Shown here: in pieces, positions 8,515 through 18,627 of the stretch
How positions within the stretch are numbered: position 1 is the stretch's first letter
How the letters are laid out: every line of letters starts with the position of its first letter
Assembly (NCBI RefSeq): GCF_029382225.1
Contig: NZ_JARLTC010000035.1
Coordinates: 1-64,000, forward strand
Reading direction: 5' to 3'
DNA from: Spongiactinospora sp. TRM90649
GTDB lineage: Bacteria; Actinomycetota; Actinomycetes; Streptosporangiales; Streptosporangiaceae
DNA: 64,000 nucleotides
Position numbers and translations under genes: made by a program
Notes under the pieces: generated by a model
What the model was told of the DNA's origin: nothing
Seen by the model: the letters and a program-made list of their open reading frames with translations, nothing else
The model's database searches: none

Positions 8515-10397
8515 GCTATCCATGGGACGCGCCTGAAACCGCCGCCGCCATCGAGACCAGCGGGATTCCGCTGGCGGTGGCCTGGCTCGGGCGTACCTCT
8601 ACCGATGACCAGCAAGATCCCACCCTGTCCCTGCCGCGTCAGCTCCGTAGCTGCCGGGACGCATTGCCGGACGGGTGCCTGATCGTCGCGCACTACTACG
8701 ATGTCGAGTCCGGGCGGATGGATCTTGCCGCCCGGGGCCGGGGGCACGCCCACGAGGCTTTCGACATTCCTATCGCCCGTGATGGCGGCATCCAGGACCT
8801 GCTGGCCGAGGCCGAGCGGCCCGACCGCCGGTTCGCCGCCGTCATCTGTGAGTCCGTCGAGAGGGTGGCGCGGCGCACCTACTTCGGTACGAAGATCGAA
8901 TACGAGCTGGAGCAGGCCGGGGTGATGCTGCTGGCGGCCGATGAGCCGATGCCGCAGCTCGACCGGCCCCGGGGCGGGCGTGCGCGCAAACGCGCCACGC
9001 CGGTGCTCACCCGGCGGGTCAAGCAGGCGGTGGCCGAGTGGTACGTGCTGCAGATGCTGGAGTTGTCGTGGGACGCCTTCTGCGAGCACACCGAGCAGGG
9101 CTGGAACGTCGGCAAGCCCTGCTACGGCTATCGCGCGAAGAAGATTCCGCATCCGGTGGCGGCCAAGCGGGCGGAGGGCAGAAGCAAGAGCCGTCTGGTC
9201 CCGCACCCGGCGGAGGGACCGACGGTCACGCACATCTTCCTGCTCCGCAGCGTCCACCGGCTCGGGTACGACGCGATCGCCGACAAGCTCAACATCGAGC
9301 CGGAGAAGTATCCACCGCCCATGCCGGTGGATCCCCGGCGGGCGCTGGGCCGCTGGAGCGGCTCGGCGGTGCGGGAGATCCTTTGCAACCCGAAGTACAC
9401 CGGCTACATGGTGTGGAACCGCCGGGCCACCAAGAAAGGGGGCAAGAACAATCCGCCCGGCGAGTGGGTCTGGTCGCCTCGCCCGACGCATGAACCGCTC
9501 ATCACGAAGGAGGTCTTCCAGTCGGTCACTTCGATCGGCCGCACGCGTCAGGGATCTCGAACGGCTCCGGGCGCCAACGCCCACCCGCAGACGTGCCGGA
9601 CGTACCCATTGCGGTCGTATGTCGTCTGTGACATCTGTGACCGGCGGATGTACGGCAAGACTCGAGCAGGTGTCGCCTATCACGCCTGTGAGCCCGACAT
9701 GCGTCATCACAAGGATCGCCGGGAGTGGTACGCCCGGCACCCCAAGAGTCTGTGGGTCCGTGAGGACGACCTGCTCGACCTGGTCCATGAGTTCTTCGCC
9801 GAACGGGTCTTCAACCCTCACCGCATCGAGGCGGTCCGCGCCGACCTGGCGCAGCGGCCGCCCCGGGACGAGACGGCCGCCAAGCGGTTGCGCCAGGAGA
9901 TCGTCGATCTGGACAAGCGGCAGAACAACGTGCTCGCTCAGATAGAGGAGTACGCGCCCACCGGCGAAGAGGAGATCGATCGCGACTTTCGTGAGCGTCT
10001 TCAGCGTCGCTACACCGATCTCGCGCGTAGGCGCCAGCAGAAGGCGGCTGAGCTACAGAAGCTGACAGAGCAGGGGACCCGGCCGGCCGAGGACCACAGC
10101 CTGCTCAACGCACTACCCGACCTCGCCACCGGACTTGCCACGGTCGGGGAGGAGCTCCAGCGCCGGCTCTTCGAGGCCTTCAACCTGGAGCTGCGCTACC
10201 GCCAGACCACCCATGAAGTTCTGATCAGGATCACCGTAAAGGAGGACAACTTGCCTGCGATCAACAGCGCCACCAACAAGATCACCGAGGTTTCGCGGCC
10301 GGGACCGGCATCTAAAGCGATTCCCTACTTCAGTGTGCCCCCGGCAGGATTCGAACCTGCGGCACCCGCTTTAGGAGAGCGGTGCTCTATCCCCTGA
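8511..10397 (+). CDS. Large serine recombinase (integrase)
   Basis: The N-terminal resolvase domain carries the catalytic serine in RTSTDDQQD, followed by LPRQL and a recombinase domain with GYRAKKIPHP. A zinc ribbon follows (CDICDRRMYG with downstream CEPDMRHH), then a coiled-coil region and a C-terminal tail, about 628 residues in all. This is the layout of phiC31-type integrases. I prefer the GTG at 8511, which overlaps the upstream stop; the in-frame ATG at 8487 would add eight residues. The last about 20 codons (PPAGFEPAAPALGE) are antisense to the tRNA-Arg gene, so the native end was probably set by the insertion. It likely mediates integration and excision of the left element. Confidence 0.85.
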   Translation: MSYPWDAPETAAAIETSGIPLAVAWLGRTSTDDQQDPTLSLPRQLRSCRDALPDGCLIVAHYYDVESGRMDLAARGRGHAHEAFDIPIARDGGIQDLLAEAERPDRRFAAVICESVERVARRTYFGTKIEYELEQAGVMLLAADEPMPQLDRPRGGRARKRATPVLTRRVKQAVAEWYVLQMLELSWDAFCEHTEQGWNVGKPCYGYRAKKIPHPVAAKRAEGRSKSRLVPHPAEGPTVTHIFLLRSVHRLGYDAIADKLNIEPEKYPPPMPVDPRRALGRWSGSAVREILCNPKYTGYMVWNRRATKKGGKNNPPGEWVWSPRPTHEPLITKEVFQSVTSIGRTRQGSRTAPGANAHPQTCRTYPLRSYVVCDICDRRMYGKTRAGVAYHACEPDMRHHKDRREWYARHPKSLWVREDDLLDLVHEFFAERVFNPHRIEAVRADLAQRPPRDETAAKRLRQEIVDLDKRQNNVLAQIEEYAPTGEEEIDRDFRERLQRRYTDLARRRQQKAAELQKLTEQGTRPAEDHSLLNALPDLATGLATVGEELQRRLFEAFNLELRYRQTTHEVLIRITVKEDNLPAINSATNKITEVSRPGPASKAIPYFSVPPAGFEPAAPALGERCSIP

Positions 10398-10408
10398 GCT
10401 ACGGAGGC
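10336..10408 (-). tRNA. tRNA-Arg (anticodon CCT)
   Basis: Read on the minus strand, the acceptor arm GCCTCCG pairs with CGGGGGC (one G-T wobble). The D arm is GCTCAGGGGATAGAGC, the anticodon stem CCGCT/AGCGG encloses CTCCTAA (anticodon CCT), and the T arm is GCAGG TTCGAAT CCTGC. The discriminator is A and CCA is not encoded. The gene is 73 nt and looks complete. It is overlapped antisense by the 3' end of the serine recombinase frame, which marks it as the insertion target of the left element. Confidence 0.93.
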
Positions 10409-10544
10409 TGGAGGACTGGTGCTAAGCGTAGCCGAAAGTTTGGTGGGGTGTGGGGGCGGCGGGCTGTCATGGGTGGTGTGGGGGGCGGTAAAGGCATGGC
10501 AAGTGGGAGGGAGGGGGGCGGGGGCGGAGATACTGTCACGCTCC

Positions 10545-11030
10545 GTGGTTACTGGGGTGCGGGGGCGTGGGGTTGTGCGGCCGGCGGTTTTGGTGGTGGC
10601 GATGGTGGCGCCTGGAGTGCTGGGTGGGGGGTTGGTGCTGGCGGAGATGGCTGGTTATGGGGGGAGTGGTGGGGGGCGGCCCAGTGTGGCAGTGGAGGGG
10701 GAGGTGGGGCCGGTTTTGGTGACGGCGTTGGCGCATGGGGAGGTGGTTTATGGGCGGGTTGTGCCTGGGCGGCGGAGTGAGGCGTCGGTGGTGCGGTCGG
10801 CTCCGGTGGTGGGGCGGGCTGCTCCGCGACGGGTGGGGGAGCGGGATGGGGGGACGCGCCATGGGAGGGGGCGGGGGTTGGGTGAGGTGGAGTCGGAGGG
10901 GGTTGAGGAGCCTGATGGGGAGTTGGGGGAGGTGGTTACGCGGAGTGAGGAGGATGAGGAGTGTCCGGAGGAGTGGCGGGGGTCGTGGATGTGGGAGTCG
11001 TGTGTGGAGCGGTGGTGGGGTGAGGAGTAA
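10545..11030 (+). CDS. Putative small secreted or membrane-anchored protein in G-rich DNA
   Basis: The frame has a basic, hydrophobic N-terminus (VRGRGVVRPAVLVVAMVAPG) resembling a signal peptide or membrane anchor. A low-complexity middle follows, then an acidic tail with ECPEEWRGSWMWESC, an unusual tryptophan- and cysteine-rich ending that argues for a real protein. The GTG at 10545 is my choice, but no good ribosome-binding site supports it, and the frame stays open upstream to an ATG at 10419. The extreme G bias on this strand makes chance long frames likely, so the call is tentative. Confidence 0.4.
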   Translation: MVTGVRGRGVVRPAVLVVAMVAPGVLGGGLVLAEMAGYGGSGGGRPSVAVEGEVGPVLVTALAHGEVVYGRVVPGRRSEASVVRSAPVVGRAAPRRVGERDGGTRHGRGRGLGEVESEGVEEPDGELGEVVTRSEEDEECPEEWRGSWMWESCVERWWGEE

Positions 11031-11231
11031 GTGAGTGGGCGTTTGCGGCCGATTGGGATGGAGGGGGTGTGGGGGTGAAGGTGGACGATTGGGGTCTGGA
11101 CGTCGATGAATCCGGCAGCGGGATCTTTCTGGAGCATTACTGCTGTGGCGACTCAGGCACGGGCATCGGTGGAGCTGTAGTAACGTGCGTGCCTGGCCCA
11201 GGTCACAAGTTCGCAAACGGAGGAGTCGAAG

Positions 11232-12404
11232 GTGCCATCTCCTCGATCAGCGGGCCTGATCGTGGCAGTCGCGATGTTGTCTTCGCTGCTCTCCGGGGCG
11301 ACGAGTCAGGCGGCGACCGACGAGCCCGGGGTGGGGGTGGAGGCCTCGCCGGGGGTGTCCGTCCGCATCGGTGATCAGGTTCGGGTGGAGGTTGGCGTTC
11401 CGGCCACCGGTGGTGCGGTGCCGAGGGCGACCTTGAGGAAGGATCCGAAGGATCTGGCGGAGCTGCGGAAGGAAGCGGAGCTGGCCGCACGGGATCTGGA
11501 GGAGGCGACCAAGGCGCTGGAGTCGCGGCGGACGCAGGTCAAAGGGGCCGACAAGGATCTGACGGCGAAGCTGCGCGAACTGCAGAGCGCCGACCAGGCG
11601 CTCGCGAAGGTGCGGCAGCCGCTCTCTGACATGGTGCAGCTGCTCTATCAGCAGGCCGGCAGCGGGGAGATCGCGCCGTTTCTGACTGGGCAGTCGGACG
11701 AGTCCACGTTGCGGGCGATGAGCAATGTGTCGCAGTTGGTGGCCCGGCAGGACCAGGTGGTGGCGGATACCGGGCAGTTGCTGGAGGGCCGGGAACGGCT
11801 GGCGGCCGAGGCGCAGGAGCTGAGGTCGGGCAAGCTGCTGGCCGAGGCGCAGATGGCCGTCGAGATCGACGTGCTGCGCAAGCGGTCGGACAAGGTCGTC
11901 AAGTCGCTCACCCAGGCGTTGGTGAAGCTCGGGATCAAGATCGACAAGGTCGGGCGGGCCGCGCTTGGGTGTGACCCGACGAAGATCAAGTCGGCGGACG
12001 GCTTCCCCAACGGGCTGATCCCGGCGGCGTATCTGTGTCCGTTGCAGCAGCGGGGCCAGGAGTTGCGGGCGGACGCGGCGATCGCGTTCATCAGCCTGAA
12101 CGAGGCGTATCGCAAGCAGTTCGGTACGCCGATGTGTGTCACGGACAGTTACCGCAGCCTGGCGGCGCAGCAGTCGGTCTACTATCGCCGGCCCGGATTC
12201 GCGGCCGTGCCCGGTAGGAGCAACCACGGGCTCGGTATGGCGGTGGACCTGTGCGGTGGTGTGCAGATCTCCGGTTCGGCGCAGTTCAGGTGGCTTGAGG
12301 CCAACGGTAAGAGGTACGGGTGGATTCACCCGAAGTGGGCGTACAGCAGCCCCTTTGAGCCGTGGCATTGGGAGTACGACCCGAAGCTCGGGTCGGTGCT
12401 CTGA
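11232..12404 (+). CDS. Secreted M15-family D-Ala-D-Ala carboxypeptidase with coiled coil
   Basis: The 390-residue protein has a signal peptide ending near SQAAT and a long coiled coil (about residues 70-230, rich in E/K/L/R heptads). The C-terminal VanY-type peptidase domain carries the zinc ligands: SNHGLGMAVDLC supplies His and Asp, and PWHWEY supplies the catalytic Glu side and the second His. Such enzymes trim peptidoglycan stem peptides outside the membrane, and the coiled coil suggests docking to a divisome or envelope partner. The start follows a ribosome-binding site (GGAGG, about 11220). Confidence 0.85.
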   Translation: MPSPRSAGLIVAVAMLSSLLSGATSQAATDEPGVGVEASPGVSVRIGDQVRVEVGVPATGGAVPRATLRKDPKDLAELRKEAELAARDLEEATKALESRRTQVKGADKDLTAKLRELQSADQALAKVRQPLSDMVQLLYQQAGSGEIAPFLTGQSDESTLRAMSNVSQLVARQDQVVADTGQLLEGRERLAAEAQELRSGKLLAEAQMAVEIDVLRKRSDKVVKSLTQALVKLGIKIDKVGRAALGCDPTKIKSADGFPNGLIPAAYLCPLQQRGQELRADAAIAFISLNEAYRKQFGTPMCVTDSYRSLAAQQSVYYRRPGFAAVPGRSNHGLGMAVDLCGGVQISGSAQFRWLEANGKRYGWIHPKWAYSSPFEPWHWEYDPKLGSVL

Positions 12405-12459
12405 CCGGTACGGCCCGCCGACCGGTGGCGGTGGGTCGTACGCGGGTGGCGTCGCTGGT

Positions 12460-12861
12460 TCAGTCGACCGGGCTGAGCTGGGTGGTGCACTGGGCGCACC
12501 GGGTCGCCGCCTTGGGGATTTCGGAGAGGCATTCCGGGCATTCGCGGGTCGCGCTGATCTCGGCGCGGGCGAAGCGGGCGCTGAGCCGTTCGTACGGCGA
12601 GACGACCAGGAAGTAGACCACGGTCGCGATGATGACGAATGAGATCAGGGCGTTGATGAAGCTGCCGTAGCGGAAGACGGCTGATCCGACCCTGAAGGTC
12701 AGGTTCTGGAAGTCGGGGAGGCCGCCGAAGGCCGAGATCAGCGGGGTGAGCAGGTCCGCGACGAACGAGTTGACGATCGAGGTGAAGGCGGCGCCGATCA
12801 CTACCGCGACCGCCAGTTCGATGACGTTGCCGCGCATGAGGAACTTCTTGAACCCGCTCAT
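12460..12861 (-). CDS. mscL: Large-conductance mechanosensitive channel
   Basis: The 133-residue protein begins MSGFKKFLMRGNVIELAVAV, a clear MscL N-terminus. It has two membrane helices and a C-terminal cytoplasmic tail with paired CxxC motifs (CPEC and CAQC), a zinc-ribbon tail often found on actinobacterial MscL. It opens under membrane tension to release solutes during osmotic downshock. The ATG at 12861 is chosen because homologous sequence starts there; the frame is open further upstream. It is convergent with the M15 peptidase gene. Confidence 0.93.
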   Translation of the reverse strand: MSGFKKFLMRGNVIELAVAVVIGAAFTSIVNSFVADLLTPLISAFGGLPDFQNLTFRVGSAVFRYGSFINALISFVIIATVVYFLVVSPYERLSARFARAEISATRECPECLSEIPKAATRCAQCTTQLSPVD

Positions 12862-12934
12862 CTGGGTCTCCCGGTTGGGTGGTTCTTGGTCTGGCGTTGC
12901 GCAGTATATGACTCTCCGTGTTTGAGTGATCGCT

Positions 12935-13585
12935 TCAGGGCTGTTGTTGTGGTCCGATCGTGATGGAGAGGCGGCCGGTGGCCTGGGCCGCGGCCAGTTT
13001 CGCCGCTTGTTCTTGGGTGGTGGCCAGGACCAGGAGTGCTCCGCCGGCACTGCCGCCGGCCGTGGTGCCGGTGCCTGTCGGTGGCCGGGGGGCGGCGATC
13101 ACGCGGACGTCGTCAGCGACGGTCTGGGCCGGGAGCGCGGCCAGGGCCTCGTTCCATTCGCCGCTGCGGGCGGCGAGTACGTCGATCGTGTCTCCGGGGG
13201 TCAGGAGGGCGGCGGCGTCCGCGTCGGCGATGCGGACCGGGGTGGCGATGGTGCCGGGGATGTGGGTGGACACCAGCGGCGGGCCCACCAGGCGGACGTC
13301 GGTGAGCGGTTCGCCTCGGCGCATCGGGGCGGCGAGGGTCTTTCCGAGGGCTCGGTCGGGGGATTGGACGGCGCCGGCTGGGACCGCGGTCGTGGGGAGC
13401 GGGACGGGGATCAGGTCGCCAGGGGCGATGGGGCCGCTGCGGAGATCACGGGCGGCGGTGAGGACGCTCACGGTGAGGGGAGGGGATGGGGCCAGGATGA
13501 TGAGGGCGCACGCGACCGCGGTGGCGGTGAGAGACGCCGCCACGAGACGGCGGTGGCGGATGAGCGCGCGGCTGATGGACTGCAT
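12935..13585 (-). CDS. SAF-domain protein, CpaB/RcpC-like
   Basis: The 216-residue protein has an N-terminal membrane helix (VAASLTATAVACALIIL), then a SAF domain (VLTAARDLRSGPIAPGDL) and a C-terminal part typical of RcpC/CpaB Flp-pilus proteins (PGDTIDVLA). CpaB takes part in Flp/Tad pilus assembly at the inner membrane. No other pilus gene is in the window, so the actual role here may differ. It sits between mscL and the MTA phosphorylase gene in the same orientation. Confidence 0.75.
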   Translation of the reverse strand: MQSISRALIRHRRLVAASLTATAVACALIILAPSPPLTVSVLTAARDLRSGPIAPGDLIPVPLPTTAVPAGAVQSPDRALGKTLAAPMRRGEPLTDVRLVGPPLVSTHIPGTIATPVRIADADAAALLTPGDTIDVLAARSGEWNEALAALPAQTVADDVRVIAAPRPPTGTGTTAGGSAGGALLVLATTQEQAAKLAAAQATGRLSITIGPQQQP

Positions 13586-13752
13586 GGCGGCTTCCCTTCG
13601 GCCGCTCCTGTCGTCCGAGTGGCGGTGGCGGCTGATGTCGCGATCTGGAGGAAGGCGGCGATGCGTGGCTTTGAGCTGTCGCCGTACGCGCCGCGCCGCG
13701 CCGTGCTCTTCGGCGCGGGTGGCCTGTGGCCTGGATGAGGGTGCTGCGGGGG

Positions 13753-14559
13753 CTAGGGGAGGTCGAAGGGGAGTTTGATGCCGTCGAGGGTTCGGGCGCA
13801 GGGGCAGGTGCGGTCGGTGGGGAGGGCTTGGACCGTGTCGGAGACCAGGGAGCGCATGCGGGTGATGTTGGCCGCGAAGACGGACAGGACCTCGTCTTGG
13901 GTGACGCCCTCGCCGCTCTCGACTCCGGCGTCGTGGTCGGTTATGAGGGAGATCGAGGTGTAGCAGAGGGCCAGCTCACGGGCCAGGATGGCCTCGGGGT
14001 GGCCGGTCATGCCGACGATGGTCCAGCCGTTGCCGGAGAACCAGCGGGACTCGGCGCGGGTGGAGAAGCGGGGGCCTTCGATGACGACAAGGGTGCCGCC
14101 GTCTACGGGATCAAGGCCGGACGCCTTGGCCGTCGCGACGGCGGCGGAGCGGCCGAGAGGGCAGTACGGGTCGGCGAAGGGGACGTGGACGGCGGCGGAG
14201 ACGTCGTAGAAGGTCTGTTTGCGGCCGGTGGTGCGGTCGACGAGCTGGTCGGGGATGACGATGACGCCAGGGCCGTGTTCGGCGCGCAGGGAGCCGACGG
14301 CGCTGGGGGCGAGGACCTGGCGGACGCCGAGTGAGCGCAGGGCCCAGAGGTTGGCGCGGTAGGGGATGCCGTGGGGCGGGAACCGGTGGTCGCGGCCGTG
14401 GCGGGGGATGAACGCGACAGTGCGGGAGCCGATTCGGCCCACGGTGATCACATCGCTGGGCGGGCCGTAGGGGGTGGACAACTCGACCTGCTCGGCTTCG
14501 TCGAAGAGGGAGTAGAAGCCGGAGCCGCCGATGACGCCGATCTCTGCGGGATTGACCAT
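13753..14559 (-). CDS. mtnP: S-methyl-5'-thioadenosine phosphorylase
   Basis: The 268-residue protein begins MVNPAEIGVIGGSGFYSLF and carries the family phosphate- and substrate-binding motifs (GGSGFY, IPRHGRDH, AVGSLR, EGPRFSTRAES, GMTGHPEA). It cleaves methylthioadenosine, a by-product of polyamine and related pathways, to adenine and methylthioribose-1-phosphate. The ATG at 14559 is set by homology; the frame stays open upstream but without recognisable protein. A purine nucleoside phosphorylase role is possible but less likely, given the MTA-type motifs. Confidence 0.88.
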   Translation of the reverse strand: MVNPAEIGVIGGSGFYSLFDEAEQVELSTPYGPPSDVITVGRIGSRTVAFIPRHGRDHRFPPHGIPYRANLWALRSLGVRQVLAPSAVGSLRAEHGPGVIVIPDQLVDRTTGRKQTFYDVSAAVHVPFADPYCPLGRSAAVATAKASGLDPVDGGTLVVIEGPRFSTRAESRWFSGNGWTIVGMTGHPEAILARELALCYTSISLITDHDAGVESGEGVTQDEVLSVFAANITRMRSLVSDTVQALPTDRTCPCARTLDGIKLPFDLP

Positions 14560-15032
14560 GGCGCCGACACTAGCGTTCGGCTGGAGGCCGGGGGCCGGCC
14601 GAGCGGCGTTCTGTGGATAACCGGGGTGGGCGGGCGTGGGGAGCCTGTGGATATCGCGAGAATGCCTGCTCGCGGCTGTGTGCAGGGGTATCAGAGCGGG
14701 ATATGTCTGGCAGAGATTGCCAAAGCCGGACCAGCAGGCGTCGGTGTCCTTGACAGGGTGGCCACGGCCGTGAGTTCCCGAAGAAGGGACGCATTCCGGT
14801 CGGCGGCGCGTGAGGCGTGGCTCGGTTCCGCGGTGGCGATGAGGATCATCGCTGCAACGGTGCGGGGACGGCGTGGACAGGGCGAGGATCCGCGCGCGGC
14901 ATGATCGGGATGCCACTCGGTCGCGGGCGGGGTGGGGTAAGCGCTGGGCAGGTCACTGGATGACGTGCGGTCGCATCTGGCGGGTCGGCTCCGGCTCCGG
15001 TTCACTCCGGAATCCATCCTCGCGATGATCGG
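14560..15032. other. Long intergenic stretch with two DnaA-box-like sites
   Basis: No coding frame here has believable protein. TGTGGATAA at 14612-14620 is the exact complement of the DnaA box TTATCCACA. TGTGGATAT at 14646-14654 differs from it by one base and lies 34 bases away in the same orientation. Two boxes are too few for an origin; titration or DnaA regulation of mtnP are possibilities. The rest of the stretch shows nothing I can name. Confidence 0.35.
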
Positions 15033-16545
<1,513 letters not shown>

Positions 16546-16905
16546 TTACGAGGAGCTTGACGCCGTTACGGGGGCGGTCGGCTTGGCCTTGTCGGTACCG
16601 CCGCCGCTGCCGCCGTCGGAGCCGCCCTTGTCGGAGCTCTTGGCCGGGGTGTCGGACTTGGACTCGGACGACTTGGACTTGGAGTCGCCGTTCGACGACG
16701 ATGCCGGGGCCGTGCTGGACGTGCTCGAAGACCGGCTGTCGGTACGGTAGAAACCGGATCCCTTGAACACGATGCCGACGGCCGAGAACACCTTGCGCAG
16801 CGCGCCCTCGCAGCTCGGGCACTCGGTCAGCGCGGCGTCAGTGAACTTCTGGACGACCTCGAGTTGCTCGCCGCAGGCGGTACAGGCGTACTGGTAGGTG
16901 GGCAC
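16546..16905 (-). CDS. FmdB-family zinc-ribbon protein
   Basis: The 119-residue protein begins MPTYQYACTACGE and has a second CPSC pair about 20 residues later, forming the single zinc ribbon of the FmdB/CxxC_CxxC_SSSS family. Its tail is almost entirely Ser/Lys/Asp/Gly, as often seen in actinobacterial members. The family is annotated as a putative regulator with no firm function. The ATG at 16905 follows a GGAGGA site just upstream on the minus strand. Confidence 0.85.
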   Translation of the reverse strand: MPTYQYACTACGEQLEVVQKFTDAALTECPSCEGALRKVFSAVGIVFKGSGFYRTDSRSSSTSSTAPASSSNGDSKSKSSESKSDTPAKSSDKGGSDGGSGGGTDKAKPTAPVTASSSS

Positions 16906-17065
16906 GCGCTCCTCCTCTGATGGTCCGCTCCGGCTGGCACTCCGCCGGTGCGACTGCTAATGGTACGCAGCCGACAAGCTTAAACGCCACTTTGCGCCGC
17001 GCAATTCCGGGCGATCTGGGGGAGTTCACCCTTGGCGTCCCGTCACAGAGAGTGGCCATCGCTGG

Positions 17066-18565
17066 TCAGGAGGAGCCGCTCTCGCCGAACCATCCGGCCA
17101 GTTTGCCCCTGCGGTTGACGGCGCGCAGGCGGCGTTCCGCGGCGTCGCGGCAGGCGGCTGTGGTGACCACCAGGAGCTGGTCCTCCTGGCGGATGCGGGT
17201 GGAGGGCGAGGGGACGAAACTGCGGCCCTCCCGCACGATCAGGGTCACCGCCGCCCCGGACGGCAGGCGCAACTCGAAGATCTCCACACCGTGCAGCAGC
17301 GACGTCGGCGGCACCCGCACCTGAAGCAGGTCGGCGTTCAGCTCTTCGAGCGGCGCGGCCTCGACTTCGAGGTCCATCGCCTCGGCCGGAGCCGAGACGC
17401 GCATGAGCCTGGCCACGAACGGCAGCGTCGGTCCCTGCACCAGGGTGAGCACCACGACGATGACGAAGACCTCGTTGAACACGAGTTCGGCCTTGGACAT
17501 CGACAGCGCCCACGGGATCGTGGCGAGCACGATGGGGACGGCGCCGCGCAGCCCGGCCCACGACAGGAACGCCTGTTCGCGCCAGTTCAGGCGGTCGAGG
17601 CCCGTCAGCCGTATCAGGGCCGAGGAGGTCAGGACGGACACGGGACGGGCGACCAGGAGCAGGACCAGCCCGGCCATCAGGCCGGGAACGACCGCCGTGG
17701 ACATCCCGGAGGGGCTGGCCAGCAGCCCGAGCATGACGAACAGGCCGATCTGGGCGAGCCAGGCCGCGCCCTCGGCGAAGCCCCGGGTGGCGGAGCGGTG
17801 CGGCAGGCGGGCGTTGCCGAGGACCAGCGCGGACAGGTAGACGGCGAGGAAGCCGCTGCCGTGCAGGAGGGCCGCGCCGCCGTACGCGACGATGGTCAGG
17901 GCCAGGACGGCGATCGGGTAGAGGCCGGAGGCGGGCAGGGCGACGCGGCGAAGCGTGTAGGCCCCGACAGGCCCTACGAGCAGGCCCACGGCCGCGCCGA
18001 TGGCCAGCTCGAAGGTCGCCTGGCCGATGAACGACCACAGCCCCGGTATGGGGGTGACGCTGAGGAGGGTCACGGCGATGACCGTGGGGGCGTCGTTGAA
18101 CCCGGACTCCGCCTCCAGGATCCCGGCGAGGCGTGGCGGCAGCGGCAGGCGGCGCAGCACGGAGAAGACCGCGGCGGCGTCGGTGGAGGCGAGGATCGCG
18201 CCGAGCAGCAGCGCGGTACGCCAGTCCATGCCGAGCAGTACCTGCGCGGCCAGCGCCACCACCGCGATGCTGACGGCCACGCCCAGCGTCGCGAGCACGG
18301 CGGCCGTCGGGACCGCGCGCCGTACGTGGTTCCACGAGGTGGTCAGACCGCCCTCGGCCAGGATCAGCGCGAGCGCGGACAGCCCGATCTGCTGGGCGAG
18401 CTGCTCGTTCTCGAAAGGAATGCCCAGGCCGGACTCGCCGAGCAGCAGGCCGAGGCCGAGGAAGACCAGGAGGCTGGGGAGTCCGCTGCGATGCGCGACG
18501 CGCACGGCCACGATGGCCGCGATGACGACGGCCGCGCCGAGAAGCAGCCAGACATCGAGCTCCAC
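17066..18565 (-). CDS. CPA1-type K+/H+ antiporter (NhaP2/CvrA-like)
   Basis: The 499-residue protein has about 12-13 membrane helices (residues 1-395) with ASTDAAAVFSVLR and ESGFNDAPTV, the ion-binding motifs of CPA1 antiporters. A cytoplasmic C-terminal TrkA_C-like domain follows (RLPSGAAVTLIVREGR, then DQLLVVTT). It exchanges K+ or Na+ for protons across the membrane, with the TrkA_C tail sensing nucleotides. It sits between the fmdB-like gene and the folate cyclo-ligase, all on the minus strand. Confidence 0.87.
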   Translation of the reverse strand: MELDVWLLLGAAVVIAAIVAVRVAHRSGLPSLLVFLGLGLLLGESGLGIPFENEQLAQQIGLSALALILAEGGLTTSWNHVRRAVPTAAVLATLGVAVSIAVVALAAQVLLGMDWRTALLLGAILASTDAAAVFSVLRRLPLPPRLAGILEAESGFNDAPTVIAVTLLSVTPIPGLWSFIGQATFELAIGAAVGLLVGPVGAYTLRRVALPASGLYPIAVLALTIVAYGGAALLHGSGFLAVYLSALVLGNARLPHRSATRGFAEGAAWLAQIGLFVMLGLLASPSGMSTAVVPGLMAGLVLLLVARPVSVLTSSALIRLTGLDRLNWREQAFLSWAGLRGAVPIVLATIPWALSMSKAELVFNEVFVIVVVLTLVQGPTLPFVARLMRVSAPAEAMDLEVEAAPLEELNADLLQVRVPPTSLLHGVEIFELRLPSGAAVTLIVREGRSFVPSPSTRIRQEDQLLVVTTAACRDAAERRLRAVNRRGKLAGWFGESGSS

Positions 18566-18627
18566 CCGGCCCCCTTCTCGGCCCCCTATTCACCTGGTGG
18601 GAATATTGTGCCCTATGCGACCCGTAT

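Larger units (their letters stand above)
1..10380. mobile_element. Integrative conjugative element (right part), inserted at tRNA-Arg(CCT)
   Basis: From the window start to the 3' end of the minus-strand tRNA-Arg, the genes form a conjugation operon plus an integration module. VirB4-like, PrgI-like, TrbL-like and pilin-like proteins are followed by a large serine recombinase whose reading frame runs into the tRNA. The tRNA 3' end faces the element and its 5' end faces the chromosome, the usual geometry for insertion into a tRNA 3' end. The other end lies outside the window, so the repeat that would fix the exact border near 10336-10380 cannot be seen. Placing the right border here is inference from gene content. 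Confidence 0.75.

Noticed and set aside
10382-10780. Gly/Trp-rich frame in the G-rich stretch
   Set aside because: Composition follows directly from G runs; no signal, motif or start site supports it.
13726-14334. Plus-strand frame in MTA phosphorylase region
   Set aside because: It is antisense to mtnP, which has clear catalytic motifs; the plus-strand protein is acidic, Gly/Asp-rich noise.
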